A stretch of 64,000 nucleotides of DNA from Tritrichomonas musculus (Eukaryota > Parabasalia > Tritrichomonadida > Tritrichomonadidae). Within the stretch, counting starts at the first letter, position 1. Every line of letters begins with the position of its first letter. The stretch covers positions 3,596,001 through 3,660,000 of the forward strand of contig JAPFFF010000013.1 in the NCBI GenBank assembly GCA_039105265.1, in the 5' to 3' direction. Shown one piece after another: positions 1-9,748 of this stretch. The translations under genes and the position numbers were made by a program. Under the pieces are notes generated by a model that searched no databases, was not told where the DNA came from, and saw only the letters and a list, made by a program, of their open reading frames with translations.

Positions 1-1018
1 GAACTAAAAGTTCGGCCAAATATGAATGCAAAAAGATGTCAGTATTGACGACTTGTAAAATAGATGCTGCTAATTCTTGAATGTCATCTTCAGTTTGACA
101 CCAATTTGAATGAGCAATTGAATTTTTAACAGAAATAACTGTTTTTTCTTTTATGTGAAAAAGCCATTCAAATAACTCATCAATTGAATCAATGACATCT
201 TGATAGTCATCAATTCTGTTTGATATAACCTCACTCCTTTCAATAAAGGCATCAATTTTATTAAAAATAATTTCAATGTTTAATTGGTCGGATATCTCTT
301 TTATTGAATTTATGTTGTTAACTGTCATTCGAACTTCTTTAAAATTAAAAATATCGCAAATTAATTGAAAATCACCGAATTCATCATCATAATCAAGCTT
401 GTATTCATATTTGGTTGGGTTTTTATCAATATATTCGCGAAGTACATTTGATGCTAATATTCCATAATAATTACATTTGTAAACATTTTTGTCTGTAGTT
501 ATCGTAAACGTTTCATGTAACTCATTTTTAAAATATTTGTTGAGACCGTACTTGTCTAGTTCTATTTTAATGCTCGAATTTGATACTTCTTTGTTAAAAA
601 AATCAAAAAAATCGTCTTTTGGTAAAGTCAATTCGTTAAAAAAATTTATTTTTAATGTTTTAGCGATTTTTTCTAAAATTAATATATTATCTTCATCAAA
701 TACAACAGATTTTCCCTGGTAAACTTGCTCTATTTTATTCAAAGTATTTTTTTCATCATCAATTTCTAAATGATATTCTTGGCTTTGAGGATTATTTTCA
801 ATAAATTCTAATATAATGGAACTTGTCTGCTTTAAAATATCTGAATTGAATTTATAAAATTTATTTTGATTGGAAATGGTGAAAGATCGAGGTATCAATT
901 CTAAAAAACTAAATTTGCATGATGAATCAAGTAGATGAAGAGCTTGTGAATCAAATCTTAAATGGTTTTTTGATTTATGTTTATTTGCATTGCTAAAAAT
1001 AATATAATTGATGATCAT
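1..1018 (-). CDS. Tandem BTB-like module protein, N-terminal part (partial)
   Basis: The minus strand is open from an ATG at 1018 to the left edge (339 codons), with an in-frame TGA just upstream, so this start is well fixed. Two diverged copies of one module are visible. The first covers about residues 46-127 (begins SFTISNQNKFYKFNSDIL). The second covers about 170-248 (begins TFTITTDKNVYKCNYYGIL, with FQLICDIFNFKEVRMTV). Each looks like the core of a BTB/POZ fold: a short beta pair, a helix, an acidic stretch and a helical end. A helical region follows (about 250-339). Similar N-termini precede ankyrin repeats or other modules in trichomonad proteins, so the missing C-terminus may carry a partner-binding domain; that is inference. 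It is probably a cytosolic adaptor. The function is unknown. Confidence 0.7.
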   Translation of the reverse strand, partial: MIINYIIFSNANKHKSKNHLRFDSQALHLLDSSCKFSFLELIPRSFTISNQNKFYKFNSDILKQTSSIILEFIENNPQSQEYHLEIDDEKNTLNKIEQVYQGKSVVFDEDNILILEKIAKTLKINFFNELTLPKDDFFDFFNKEVSNSSIKIELDKYGLNKYFKNELHETFTITTDKNVYKCNYYGILASNVLREYIDKNPTKYEYKLDYDDEFGDFQLICDIFNFKEVRMTVNNINSIKEISDQLNIEIIFNKIDAFIERSEVISNRIDDYQDVIDSIDELFEWLFHIKEKTVISVKNSIAHSNWCQTEDDIQELAASILQVVNTDIFLHSYLAELLV

Positions 1019-1386
1019 GATGATGTAGATGATTTTATTTCAATAAAAACTAAAGAAATTTTTTTCCTCCTTTAAAATGAGTATTTAATGCAATTTTATT
1101 TTATTTTATCTCTATAATTACATTTAAAAATATAATTTTCAATTTATATAATACTTTTATAAATTTATGGAGAATATATTTTAACATTCTTTAAAAATTA
1201 AATGAACTATTTAAATAATTTCAAAATGTACACGTTACTTTTTTTTATCTTATTTATCCCGGTAAATGTGGCAAAAACAAATTGTACAAAAATAAAAATA
1301 TATATTTATATTATATTTATATAATTATTTATATAATTATTTATATAAATTTTTGTGTTTGAATTAGTATTTTCTAAAAAAAGAAA

Positions 1387-1433
<47 letters not shown>

Positions 1434-2146
1434 AATTTTAAATATTTTCAATAAAATTATGTTCACATGAGAAAGAGCTAATATAAAAATGATTAGTACA
1501 TTACTAAAACTCATTCAAATAATTGATCATGAATTAGTTTTTTGGATAAGATGAACTATAGAAGAGTGTCAGCATTTTGTAGCATATATTTTATCTATGA
1601 GTAGATACTTTAATATAATAGAAGCGAATCAATTCCAACACAAATTCATTTCTCTTACTTGCAACTGATTTACCTCCATTAGATATACATCATTCTTGAG
1701 AGAAATTAAAATAAATATCGATCAAATTTATTTTGGTCTCTTTTGCCAAGAGATGTTTAACTCTCAATAAGTACGAATTGAATTTTAAAATTTTTCTTTC
1801 GTTACTTGGTCTTAATTACCGAAACCTGGCATCTAACGCGTTTTGGAGTACTTTTCTAAATAGGAGCTAAGGTTGGATCATTTTCAACAAAATCGCGTAA
1901 GTAGTAAGCTTAAGGAGTGCTACGTGTCTGCGACCCTGCGCACGTCCTTAAGCCCGAAAAACAGCTACTTTTTAAAATGAGACACCCCTCAAACCATGTC
2001 AAATTCGTGGATTCTGAGGTGAAGAATCTTTTGGGTTACATTTTCGGGTGATCAATGGAAGAGTTTTCAGACAAATTTTTACGTTCAGAAACAGGTTTTT
2101 CAGCCGATTTTCATGAAATTATACATCTGATAAAAAAGTAAAAAAA
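1019..2146. other. Spacer with a 43-T run and a GC-richer block
   Basis: No gene is supported here. 1310-1345 holds repeated ATAATTATTTAT units, and 1390-1432 is an uninterrupted T run. 1440-1790 has short open stretches only. 1800-2145 is clearly less AT-rich than its surroundings and lies directly before the first reading frame of the Polinton-like remnant, so it may be the remnant's end or a flanking relic. I found no inverted copy of it near 12.3-12.8 kb. Confidence 0.5.
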
Positions 2147-2413
2147 ATGGCTACAAGAATTGAAAAACTTAATGAATTCATCAACGATTTTTACAGATCA
2201 GTTGACGATATCAACGAAATAGAATCCGTTGAAGATATTTTAAATAATTTACCATTTGAAGAAGATGAAGATTACGAAGATGCTGTTGAAATGTTAGATT
2301 ATTTATACGGTATTGATGATACCAACAAAAGATTTACTGCGGCATATAACGATGATGAAGCTATGGACGTTAAAATAGAAACCATAGATGTAATACTCGC
2401 AACATTGTTTTAA
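2147..2413 (+). CDS. Small acidic protein of the left Polinton-like remnant
   Basis: An 88-residue frame starts at an ATG preceded by an A-rich run. It is strongly acidic (for example EEDEDYEDAVEMLDYLYG) and predicted mostly helical. I see no known domain and no counterpart in the complete Polinton. Its stop is followed within about 20 bases by an AATGGAATTGTTATTTT motif that recurs after the next sister gene. It is likely a real element gene because of its length, clean start and position at the head of the remnant. The function is unknown. Confidence 0.45.
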   Translation: MATRIEKLNEFINDFYRSVDDINEIESVEDILNNLPFEEDEDYEDAVEMLDYLYGIDDTNKRFTAAYNDDEAMDVKIETIDVILATLF

Positions 2414-2425
2414 AAATGAATTTAC

Positions 2426-2480
2426 CACAAATGGAATTGTTATTTTGGTATTTTACAACAAACGGAATTGTTATTTTTGC
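2426..2480 (+). promoter_or_regulatory. Repeated 3'-flank motif, two copies
   Basis: The near-identical strings AATGGAATTGTTATTTT (from 2430) and AACGGAATTGTTATTTT (from 2461) lie 15-50 bases after the stop of the 2147-2413 gene. A third copy lies at about 6463-6480, some 55 bases after the stop of the 5826-6407 gene. The same motif just after two gene ends of one element suggests a 3'-processing or termination signal; that is inference. Confidence 0.35.
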
Positions 2481-3137
2481 GAAAAAGTAAATGATTAGAC
2501 GTGATGTACAACCAGATAATGAACAAATCTCTTTACCGATTGAAATGGTGTATAATTCATTTTCAGATGCAATAACTAATGTAGATCCGAGAACTGGAGA
2601 TAAATCGTATTTCAGAGATGATCCAGCACATTTTAATCGAATTTACTTTAAGTAAACTACCTTCCAAAAACCAGACCACACTATTTTTTTGAAAGCAATT
2701 CAAAATATTATTTTTTATTTTGATAAGATTATTTTATTTTTGAATGGTCTGGGTTTTGGACCTTTTGAAAAATTGAATATATATTTAAAAAATTAAAGCA
2801 ATTTCATTTAAACTATTCAAATATAATTGAGAAGATATAAATAAAATTAATTCAAAAATAAAATTATATTTAAGAATTAATAAGGATTCATTGTTTCATC
2901 ATAGGTTGTATTTTCTTCTTCATCGCCTTCTTCTTCTTCAAATTCTTCCTCTTCTCCATCCTCTTCTTCTAATTCTGCATCTTCGTCAATTTCATCTTCA
3001 AATTCTTCGTTTAAGGCATTGTTGTATGATATTATCAATTCCTGGTATGTCAATTCTTTTTGCTACTTGCGTCCATTGATGTGGAGTTTTTTGATTTTCA
3101 AGATATATTTTTAAATAAATATCAGGTATTAGGAACA

Positions 3138-3515
3138 TTAACTATCAAGACTTGTTTCATTAACTATTTGTAATTTTTTAGGGCTAAATGGATCATCAAG
3201 ATTTATCTCCCGATTTCGTTGGATAAGATTTGGGTGGTGCACAGTGTTATCATTATTTGATATATTTTGATTATCGCTAATTGTTGGAAAATCTATGCGG
3301 GAATTAACAGATTCATCAAGATTTATCTCCTGATTTCGTTGGATAAGATTTGAGTGGTGCAGAATGTTGTCATTGTTTGATATATTTTGATTATTATTAA
3401 TTGTTGAAAAATTTGCTTGGGAGCCAGTAGATCTATCAAGACTTGTTTCGGTATTTGGTTGAGAAGCATAACTTTGCAGTGATGGACCTTTGCTTGTAGA
3501 AAAACTTTGACCCAC
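3138..3515 (-). CDS. Repeat-bearing hypothetical frame inside the transposon
   Basis: This is a 125-codon open frame without an ATG (the first possible codon is GTG), so it is either 5'-incomplete or not a gene. It contains a tandem repeat of 40 residues (120 bp): the unit with NQNISNND..LHH.NLIQRN.EINLD occurs twice in full, and a third more worn unit lies at the N-terminal side. The DNA copies start near 3193, 3313 and 3433. It is Asn/Ser/Gln-rich and low complexity, with no known domain. It lies within the transposon at 2652-4370. Confidence 0.25.
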   Translation of the reverse strand: MGQSFSTSKGPSLQSYASQPNTETSLDRSTGSQANFSTINNNQNISNNDNILHHSNLIQRNQEINLDESVNSRIDFPTISDNQNISNNDNTVHHPNLIQRNREINLDDPFSPKKLQIVNETSLDS

Positions 3516-3563
3516 TAATTAAAAATAAAATTCAATGATATTGAAAAAATTGAGAGAAAATAT

Positions 3564-4315
3564 TTAAGGTGGTTCTACTTAACCGCCGTAACCGCTTTTT
3601 TTTACACGGCTGGTTCTCGATGAATATTTAATGTTTACAAACCAAACTCAAAACATAAATTATGATCTTTTTCAATTTTTATCTGATCATACTTTTTTGC
3701 AATTCGACCGCTCACAGGAAAATAATATAATATTAATTTTTAAATAAAGACCTAATTTAAAAATCGGCGAGCTTTAAAATTTTCTTTAAAAAGCAACAGT
3801 AAAATATTTTTATGCCTGGTTTTATGAAATGTTCTCATGGATTTTTTATTAAAGTTTCAATTATTTTTTTTTACAATTAAACATATATTACGGCTAAATA
3901 CGTTTCAAAATGGATCAAAAAGCTTTGTTTACAAATTATTAAACGAAATATGAATTGTAATTCAATTATGCTCAATAGACAAAATTTTATATATTATCAT
4001 TTAATGTTTTATAAAGGAAAATTATTTAATTACGCATTATTTTGTTTATATCGTTTTTAAATTTGTATCCTTTTTATAAATTTGCAAAAATTGCAGTAAT
4101 TTGTCTATTTTTTAAAGACATTTATTCTCAAAAATCCCAAATAATGATTGATGAAATTCCATGATATAAAGAGAAATGAATTATGGTTTAAATATATTTT
4201 AAATCATGTTCAATTATACTTATTAATCCTTTATTTATTTTGTTTATATATCTTTTTTATTTGGGTAAAAAAATCATTTTTCGGAAAGTATTCAATTTAT
4301 TGAGAACCACCTTAA
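3564..4315. mobile_element. Nested small inverted-repeat element (MITE-like)
   Basis: A perfect 13-base inverted repeat bounds 752 bp: TTAAGGTGGTTCT at 3564-3576 and AGAACCACCTTAA at 4303-4315. The inside is AT-rich with no reading frame worth calling. The terminal TTAA could be a target duplication (piggyBac-like) or part of the repeat; the sequence alone does not decide. It lies inside the larger transposon at 2652-4370, giving a three-level nest. Confidence 0.6.
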
Positions 4316-4784
4316 ACAATTTCAATATATTCACAAAATTGAATGGTCTGGTTTTTGGAATGTAGTTTACCCGCCTGAATGGAAAACATCAAATATTGGA
4401 GAGAAAATCTTTGGAATACGTAATATGAAAATCAGTATAAGACAACGTATGAAACTAGATTTTACGTTATATATTAGAAAATATAAGCAAAAAGCATTTA
4501 ATGATTTAGCTAATGTTATGTTTCCTGGTATTGTATTAAATGATGATCAAATTCAGGATTTTGTAGATCGTATGAATGATAAAGACATTCATGTTTATTA
4601 AATTGACTATACTGATGATATATTTGATAATATTGATGAGTTTATTAATGACTTTGATAAATTAATCGACGAATATAGTATATATAATTATATCTATGAT
4701 GAAATATTCAAAACAGATGACGAACCAGATGATAAAATAGGAGCACTTGAACAATTAGATGCTGATAAAGAGAATTATGCTATT

Positions 4785-5420
4785 ATGTGTTTAAGAAATA
4801 ATATTCCATTTTATCTTAATAATAATTCCGTCGGTATTAGTGAAGTTGTTGAAGTTGATATCGTTGAGGTAATCCATGATAAAAATATTGAGTTGAAATT
4901 TTTTTCACATCAGAATGAAGAATCTCAATATTATGTTGATTTTTTGTTGACTCCTCGAAATAAAGATGTTACATATAAGAAATTTTATGATTGGGATGAT
5001 GATAAAAATGAACCATTACATAATCAAGTTTTATGGCCTGGTATATTAGATCCTGCTGGTGAAGATAAATTTAAGTTTGATACAGCTTGTTACTTTAATA
5101 TTGGTACTACAAACCCAAATCGTAATAGTTTAGAATATGTAACTAAATTTCATAGAGAATTAAGATTTTTTAATGTTATGACTAATTTACAATGTGAAGT
5201 AGCTGCATCATTTGCGAGTCAATCAAACCATAATCTCATTGGAAGAACAAATGAAATGTATGAATCAATTAAGTATTATAAAATAAATGATAACGATGAT
5301 AAATTCTGGATTGAATTCTATGATAGAAATGAAATAAACGTTCCAATAGCATTTAATGATTTTGTTATGTTCACAATGGATGTAGTGTTCTTGCAAAATC
5401 GTAAGTTATTATACTCTTAA
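4785..5420 (+). CDS. Virion-type hypothetical protein of the left remnant (fragment)
   Basis: A 211-codon frame, rich in Asp, Asn and aromatic residues, with alternating beta-type patterning (for example YYVDFLLTPRNKDVTYKKF). This fits a small structural protein, but no motif proves it and I find no clear counterpart in the complete Polinton. It lies between the transposon insertion and the integrase fragment, on the same strand as both. It belongs to a broken element and is likely itself incomplete. Confidence 0.35.
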   Translation: MCLRNNIPFYLNNNSVGISEVVEVDIVEVIHDKNIELKFFSHQNEESQYYVDFLLTPRNKDVTYKKFYDWDDDKNEPLHNQVLWPGILDPAGEDKFKFDTACYFNIGTTNPNRNSLEYVTKFHRELRFFNVMTNLQCEVAASFASQSNHNLIGRTNEMYESIKYYKINDNDDKFWIEFYDRNEINVPIAFNDFVMFTMDVVFLQNRKLLYS

Positions 5421-5553
5421 TGTATTACAAATATCTAGAATCAAGTATAAAACCATCGATGAAGTATATATCAAATATCCGACTAATAAGTTAAAGAAAT
5501 TTACCAAAATAGCCAATAAATACGGATTTACTAATGAGGAGGCACGAGAATAT

Positions 5554-5781
5554 TTGAAAAATAAAGTAGTTCACGATCAACATATCCCACCACCGAAGTT
5601 TATGCATATATATTCAAAAATACCGCATTCTTTTCAAATGGATACTTTCTTTATAAACAGATCAACAAGTTTTTTGATGTTCATTTACGTTAATACCCGT
5701 AAAGCATACGCGTATGAATTGTCAGGTAAAGGAGCTAACGAAGAACGAAAATCGTTAAATGAATTTATCATCAACGGTTAG
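5554..5781 (+). pseudogene. Polinton-type integrase fragment
   Basis: The frame carries the start of a retroviral-type integrase core: PHSFQMDTFFI (with the first catalytic Asp), then a beta strand FLMFIYVNTRKAYAYELSGK typical of the residues after that Asp. The later catalytic residues are not found here, so this is a relic. The full-length relative in the window is the 528-residue gene at 39295-40881. It supports assigning the 2.1-12.3 kb block to the Polinton/Maverick class. Confidence 0.6.
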
Positions 5782-5825
5782 GTCCGCCAAACGAGTAAAC
5801 GCTAAAGAACTTATATTATATAAAG

Positions 5826-6407
5826 ATGATATCTATACGTTTGTGTCAAACTGAGTCATTGTTTCATTTTTCTTTCAATGAAATGATCAAGAAGAGAAAT
5901 CTCAACACAGGTGTTAACGCAAATGTATCACTTGAACCGACATCAGCAGCACAATCCAACAACAATATCAACAACAATATTTTCATCAATAAACGTGATG
6001 ATTCACAAAGTGAAGATATAGTAATAACACATGAAGCAGTACTTACCACAAAAGAACCATTAAACGAATCATCTGTTAAAACATTAATTCTCGAAACTTA
6101 CGCAAAAATATTACTCAATCAAGATAAAGCACTCATCAGCAACCTCATTAGTAAACATACCATCATCGTACCGCATGAATATCTAGTCAATATCATTAAA
6201 TCAGTTACGGGTGGAGATGTTGAGATATACGTTGATGATAACCCCGGTTGTTGTGTAGCAAAAGTATCACCCATTCAAAAAATAGATTCAATTAAGGTTG
6301 TTAAAGAATCTGGTGAAGTAGTAACTGACTTCAAACAAGTTTATAATAAAGAATACAATGATCTAGTAAACGTTTATCATTTATGTTTAAAGTATGTTGT
6401 TTGCTAA
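5826..6407 (+). CDS. Polinton small protein with conserved C-terminal domain
   Basis: A 193-residue frame from an ATG. The N-terminal half is Asn/Ser-rich. The C-terminal half (about residues 95-193) resembles the end of the 226-residue protein at 52212-52892. Both have a helical lead (ILLNQDKALI / LVEMYEGNPL), a residue pair around HEYLVNIIK / ESKLLMDMIK, an EIYVDD.PGCC / EFVLDDSDVGCG strand, a KV..SGE / I.KDGK hairpin and a Y...Y..L....L.L.YVV end. The shared cysteines after the Asp-Asp suggest a structural role. This domain links the two elements. The function is unknown. Confidence 0.5.
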   Translation: MISIRLCQTESLFHFSFNEMIKKRNLNTGVNANVSLEPTSAAQSNNNINNNIFINKRDDSQSEDIVITHEAVLTTKEPLNESSVKTLILETYAKILLNQDKALISNLISKHTIIVPHEYLVNIIKSVTGGDVEIYVDDNPGCCVAKVSPIQKIDSIKVVKESGEVVTDFKQVYNKEYNDLVNVYHLCLKYVVC

Positions 6408-6483
6408 ATTGTTCAAAAATAAAGTTTGCTTTTCACGAAGTGAAATTCTCTCAAAGACCGCAAATGGAATTGTTATTTTTGGT

Positions 6484-6924
6484 TTACAACAATGAATGTA
6501 TCTCATTCTTAGTGTTATCTTCAAGTAAGATACCATTTGATGTAAAGAATGTCGAATTAATCAATATGTAATTAGCTGTTGCATAGATCACGAAATTGCT
6601 GCTAGTAATTAATGGAAATTCATGATTGTTTAACCAGATCTTAGTTGGTTCACATTGATATTCACTCGTAGGCGTATTATTAACATTGAATGATATATTG
6701 ATTTTGATTTCGTTTACACTGGTGACATTATCTTTGGTTTCATTATAAGTCAAATAGAGTGTTCCATCATATGCGTCAAGTTGTTTTTCGAATTGATAAC
6801 GAATTCTATTACTATTAGTTACGCTGAATGTGTACTTAATTAGTGTTGATTTATTCACTAACGCGTCTAACCTAGCTTTTAATGATTCGTTCTCTTGCTG
6901 TAGATTTGATATCTGACTGTTCAT
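6484..6924 (-). CDS. Small coiled-coil plus beta protein of the left remnant
   Basis: 146 residues from an ATG. A short coiled-coil start (NSQISNLQQENESLKARLDALV, residues 2-23) is followed by a beta-rich domain with strands such as GTLYLTYNE and NYILINSTFF. That layout (trimerising helix, then a compact beta head) is common for spike or fibre-associated proteins, which is an inference. It sits directly downstream of, and on the same strand as, the long fibre-like gene at 6988-9618, and may be its partner or its displaced end. Confidence 0.45.
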   Translation of the reverse strand: MNSQISNLQQENESLKARLDALVNKSTLIKYTFSVTNSNRIRYQFEKQLDAYDGTLYLTYNETKDNVTSVNEIKINISFNVNNTPTSEYQCEPTKIWLNNHEFPLITSSNFVIYATANYILINSTFFTSNGILLEDNTKNEIHSLL

Positions 6925-6987
6925 TGTTACTATTTTAGCGACTTGATCACCTACTAGCTTGGCTAGATCTTGATGAGATTTAGCATA

Positions 6988-9618
6988 TTAATTCAACTCA
7001 CTCTTCAACACATATCCATCGAGATCACCCATAGTAGCATAATCATCAGGCATCTCACTCTTCAACATAAATGAATCAGATGGCATATACACATGAGTGA
7101 GTGTCAATGAACATTCTAGCATACCGTTGTTGGAGTAATGTCTAGCATAAACATAGCCAGTGTTTATATTGTACTGAAGACGAACACCATTGAAATTACC
7201 ATTCAGATAGTAATTCTTTGTGATACCCTGATCAGATGATGTCTTCCATATGATGTCGAACTTAACTGTTTCATTCGTTATAGCATCGATGTATCTACCA
7301 ATGAAGTGATAACCATTTGGATTACCAGTCGTTGGAGTTACCTTCGCATATTCGTATCCAGAACTAGTAGTTAACGATTCGACTGTCATCTCTGAGTAAA
7401 CCATTATGTTATCCATCTTCCGGTATGAACCTAATGTAATATCATTATTCGGTAACTCACTCTTCAACACATAATTATTCAACTCTTCAGCAATGACATA
7501 ATCATCTGGCATCTCACTCTTCAACATGTACTCTTCTAATGCAGCAACATTAACATAGTCATCTGGTATATCACTCTTCAACGCATATCTATCTAATTGA
7601 TCAACAACAACATAATCATCTGGCATATCACTCTTCAACATGTATTCATTCAATGTTGATGTCAACTGTGATGTTGTAACATGATTGGTTGGTATATCAC
7701 TCTTCAAAGCATAATTAGATAAATCATCCATGTTAATCATATCATTTTTTATTTTCTCTAATGCAGTATTAACTTCATCAACTGTTGGAAATTCGTTCAA
7801 TGTAGTTGCCAATGTTTTATCGTTTTCTTGTATCTGTTCATGAATTTCATCAATCTTCTTATTCAAAGCAACAATATCACAAGTGTAAGCCAGATCATTT
7901 GAAGTGAATGTCATTTGTCTGATAGCTGTGTTTTCTTTAACAGATATTCCAGTTACTTGTGCTTTATTTGGATTGTTAATCGTTATAATGGTCTTATTTT
8001 CTGAAACGTTTATCTGAGCTGATGTAAAGTCATCTGTACCTACAAATTCTGATATATCACCATTGGTAATAGTTAATGAAATATACTGTTCATTGTAATC
8101 TACGTCATTAAACTCACTTATTGTTCTTACCATTAATTTAACTTTAATAAATCCATCAGTGATAATATCTTCAGCAAAAAGTTTGATATGTTTGTCCTCT
8201 ATTTTACCAACAACGTCAATAACATCAGTACGTGTTAAATCATTTTTTGATAAACCGTTTTTCACCCCTTCAGTCAGTGTTTTAATCATTGGTTTCATAG
8301 TATGTTGGTATCTTTTGCATAAATCCATTGTTGATGTTAATGTCATAGCAATCTTTGACGGATCATCTAGTTCATCAGTAAATTTGATATTAGTTACCGG
8401 GGTGAATTCTGTTTCACACCATGATATAATATTATTCAATTTATCCGTACTTGACAATACATTACGTGAAACGACATTTCGGGATTTTACGCTTTTAGTT
8501 GTTACTTTACTCAACATATCACCGAACCATGTATCAAACCCAATATCAGGTAATTCATCAGTTAATTTACCCGCCATGTCTTCCAACACATCAGCACCAA
8601 CATCAGAAGCTTTAGTAATTGTATTGACCAATTCACGACCACCAGCTTTAACAACACCCTCAACACCTTTTGTCGCAAATGATAACGCTTTACCAGCAAC
8701 ACCAATACCAGTAGCTCCCAATACACATCCAACCGCACCTAAAACAATACCAACATTGGCTTTCATGTCGATTTTATCAACTTCTTTTTCCAGATATTTG
8801 GTTTTCATTTGTTGTTCATTCATCTGTGAATCAAGTGCATCAACTTTTAATTTAACTTCTTTAACATCATATGATACAACATCAACGTTATTCGTTACTA
8901 GATTCAAATCTGATCTCATTGTAGTGATGTTATCTGCTGTGATAATTTTTGATGATGTAATGTTGAAATCTGTATATAATGTTGTTGATGCATTCGGATT
9001 TGGCGATACTTCATAGAATTGTTGTTTAATGATATATTCAAATGCATTCGTTGATGGATCCCAGTTTACTTCATCAATTGGATCGGTATAATCATGACGT
9101 AAATACAAAACTATATCTCTGTTACTGTATGCCTGACCACTTTCATCATATGATATGTTTTTAGATGTTTTACTCCATGTATAAGTTATTCTTTCAATAG
9201 TATCAAGTGCTCCATATATATCAATAGTTGCTGAATCATTAATGCCTCCAGATGGGTGTTTTTCCTTAATTGTGAACGATAAATGCATAACATCTGTTTG
9301 ATTTGATTTCACCAATGAAATATCAAGGTAAAGTAACACAATATCTTTGAGATCAATTTTTGATGTCGAATGATGATTTTGATTACAGTGAATTTCAACT
9401 AAATCATAACCGTCCAACTTTGAGTCGTAAATCATGAATGAATGTCCAAGTGATATTTCAAAATCAGAGCCTTTAACAATACTACCATCACGTTTTTGTA
9501 TCAATGTTTCATAGTGACCATTATTTTGACATTCGTTTAAGAGTGAATATGCTAAACCGTGTGTTTTATTTTCAGGTACTGCTCTACTGTTCAAGGTATC
9601 ACGTTTAACTGCTATCAT
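6988..9618 (-). CDS. Fibre-like structural protein A of the left remnant
   Basis: 876 codons. Layout: a beta-rich N-terminal third; a block around residues 185-230 (EYIIKQQFYEVSPNPNAS) that matches FSYLFSQQAYEIIPKPEACS in the 1809-residue protein of the right element; a coiled coil (about 245-290); a Gly/Ala-rich hydrophobic stretch (about 290-325, VLGAVGCVLGATGIGVAG); a helical block with ISWCETE...DLCKRYQ; and a C-terminal tail with seven copies of a Y.LKS[DE][MIL]P motif (about 640-876). Such motif ladders are typical of phage-type tail fibres, where short helical segments alternate with beta turns. Role inferred: virion attachment protein. It belongs to a broken element. Confidence 0.6.
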   Translation of the reverse strand: MIAVKRDTLNSRAVPENKTHGLAYSLLNECQNNGHYETLIQKRDGSIVKGSDFEISLGHSFMIYDSKLDGYDLVEIHCNQNHHSTSKIDLKDIVLLYLDISLVKSNQTDVMHLSFTIKEKHPSGGINDSATIDIYGALDTIERITYTWSKTSKNISYDESGQAYSNRDIVLYLRHDYTDPIDEVNWDPSTNAFEYIIKQQFYEVSPNPNASTTLYTDFNITSSKIITADNITTMRSDLNLVTNNVDVVSYDVKEVKLKVDALDSQMNEQQMKTKYLEKEVDKIDMKANVGIVLGAVGCVLGATGIGVAGKALSFATKGVEGVVKAGGRELVNTITKASDVGADVLEDMAGKLTDELPDIGFDTWFGDMLSKVTTKSVKSRNVVSRNVLSSTDKLNNIISWCETEFTPVTNIKFTDELDDPSKIAMTLTSTMDLCKRYQHTMKPMIKTLTEGVKNGLSKNDLTRTDVIDVVGKIEDKHIKLFAEDIITDGFIKVKLMVRTISEFNDVDYNEQYISLTITNGDISEFVGTDDFTSAQINVSENKTIITINNPNKAQVTGISVKENTAIRQMTFTSNDLAYTCDIVALNKKIDEIHEQIQENDKTLATTLNEFPTVDEVNTALEKIKNDMINMDDLSNYALKSDIPTNHVTTSQLTSTLNEYMLKSDMPDDYVVVDQLDRYALKSDIPDDYVNVAALEEYMLKSEMPDDYVIAEELNNYVLKSELPNNDITLGSYRKMDNIMVYSEMTVESLTTSSGYEYAKVTPTTGNPNGYHFIGRYIDAITNETVKFDIIWKTSSDQGITKNYYLNGNFNGVRLQYNINTGYVYARHYSNNGMLECSLTLTHVYMPSDSFMLKSEMPDDYATMGDLDGYVLKSELN

Positions 9619-9748
9619 ACATCCTTTACCGCCCCAATTATCTGGTTAAGTATCTTGAAGATTACACTTATTGATTATCTTACCTTGATATCTTCCTTGA
9701 ATGTTATCACCAATCCAGTTACTTCCATCCCATGTCAACACCCATGAA

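Larger units (their letters stand above)
2652..4370. mobile_element. DNA transposon inserted in the Polinton-like remnant
   Basis: Terminal inverted repeats of 27 bases lie at 2652-2678 and 4344-4370. They match at 26 positions and begin GTAAACTAC. The outermost bases allow a TA target duplication, as for Tc1/mariner-type elements, but this is ambiguous. A second, inward copy of the motif TGGTCTGG.TTTTGGA sits at about 2744-2760, so the left end can also fold on itself. No transposase is recognised inside. The contents are an acidic, repeat-bearing reading frame on the minus strand and a nested inverted-repeat element. It is probably non-autonomous or decayed. Confidence 0.65.

Noticed and set aside
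8159-9016. 285-codon plus-strand frame opposite fibre-like gene A
   Set aside because: Ser/Thr/Val-rich shadow of the minus-strand gene, which has clear modular content and homologues.
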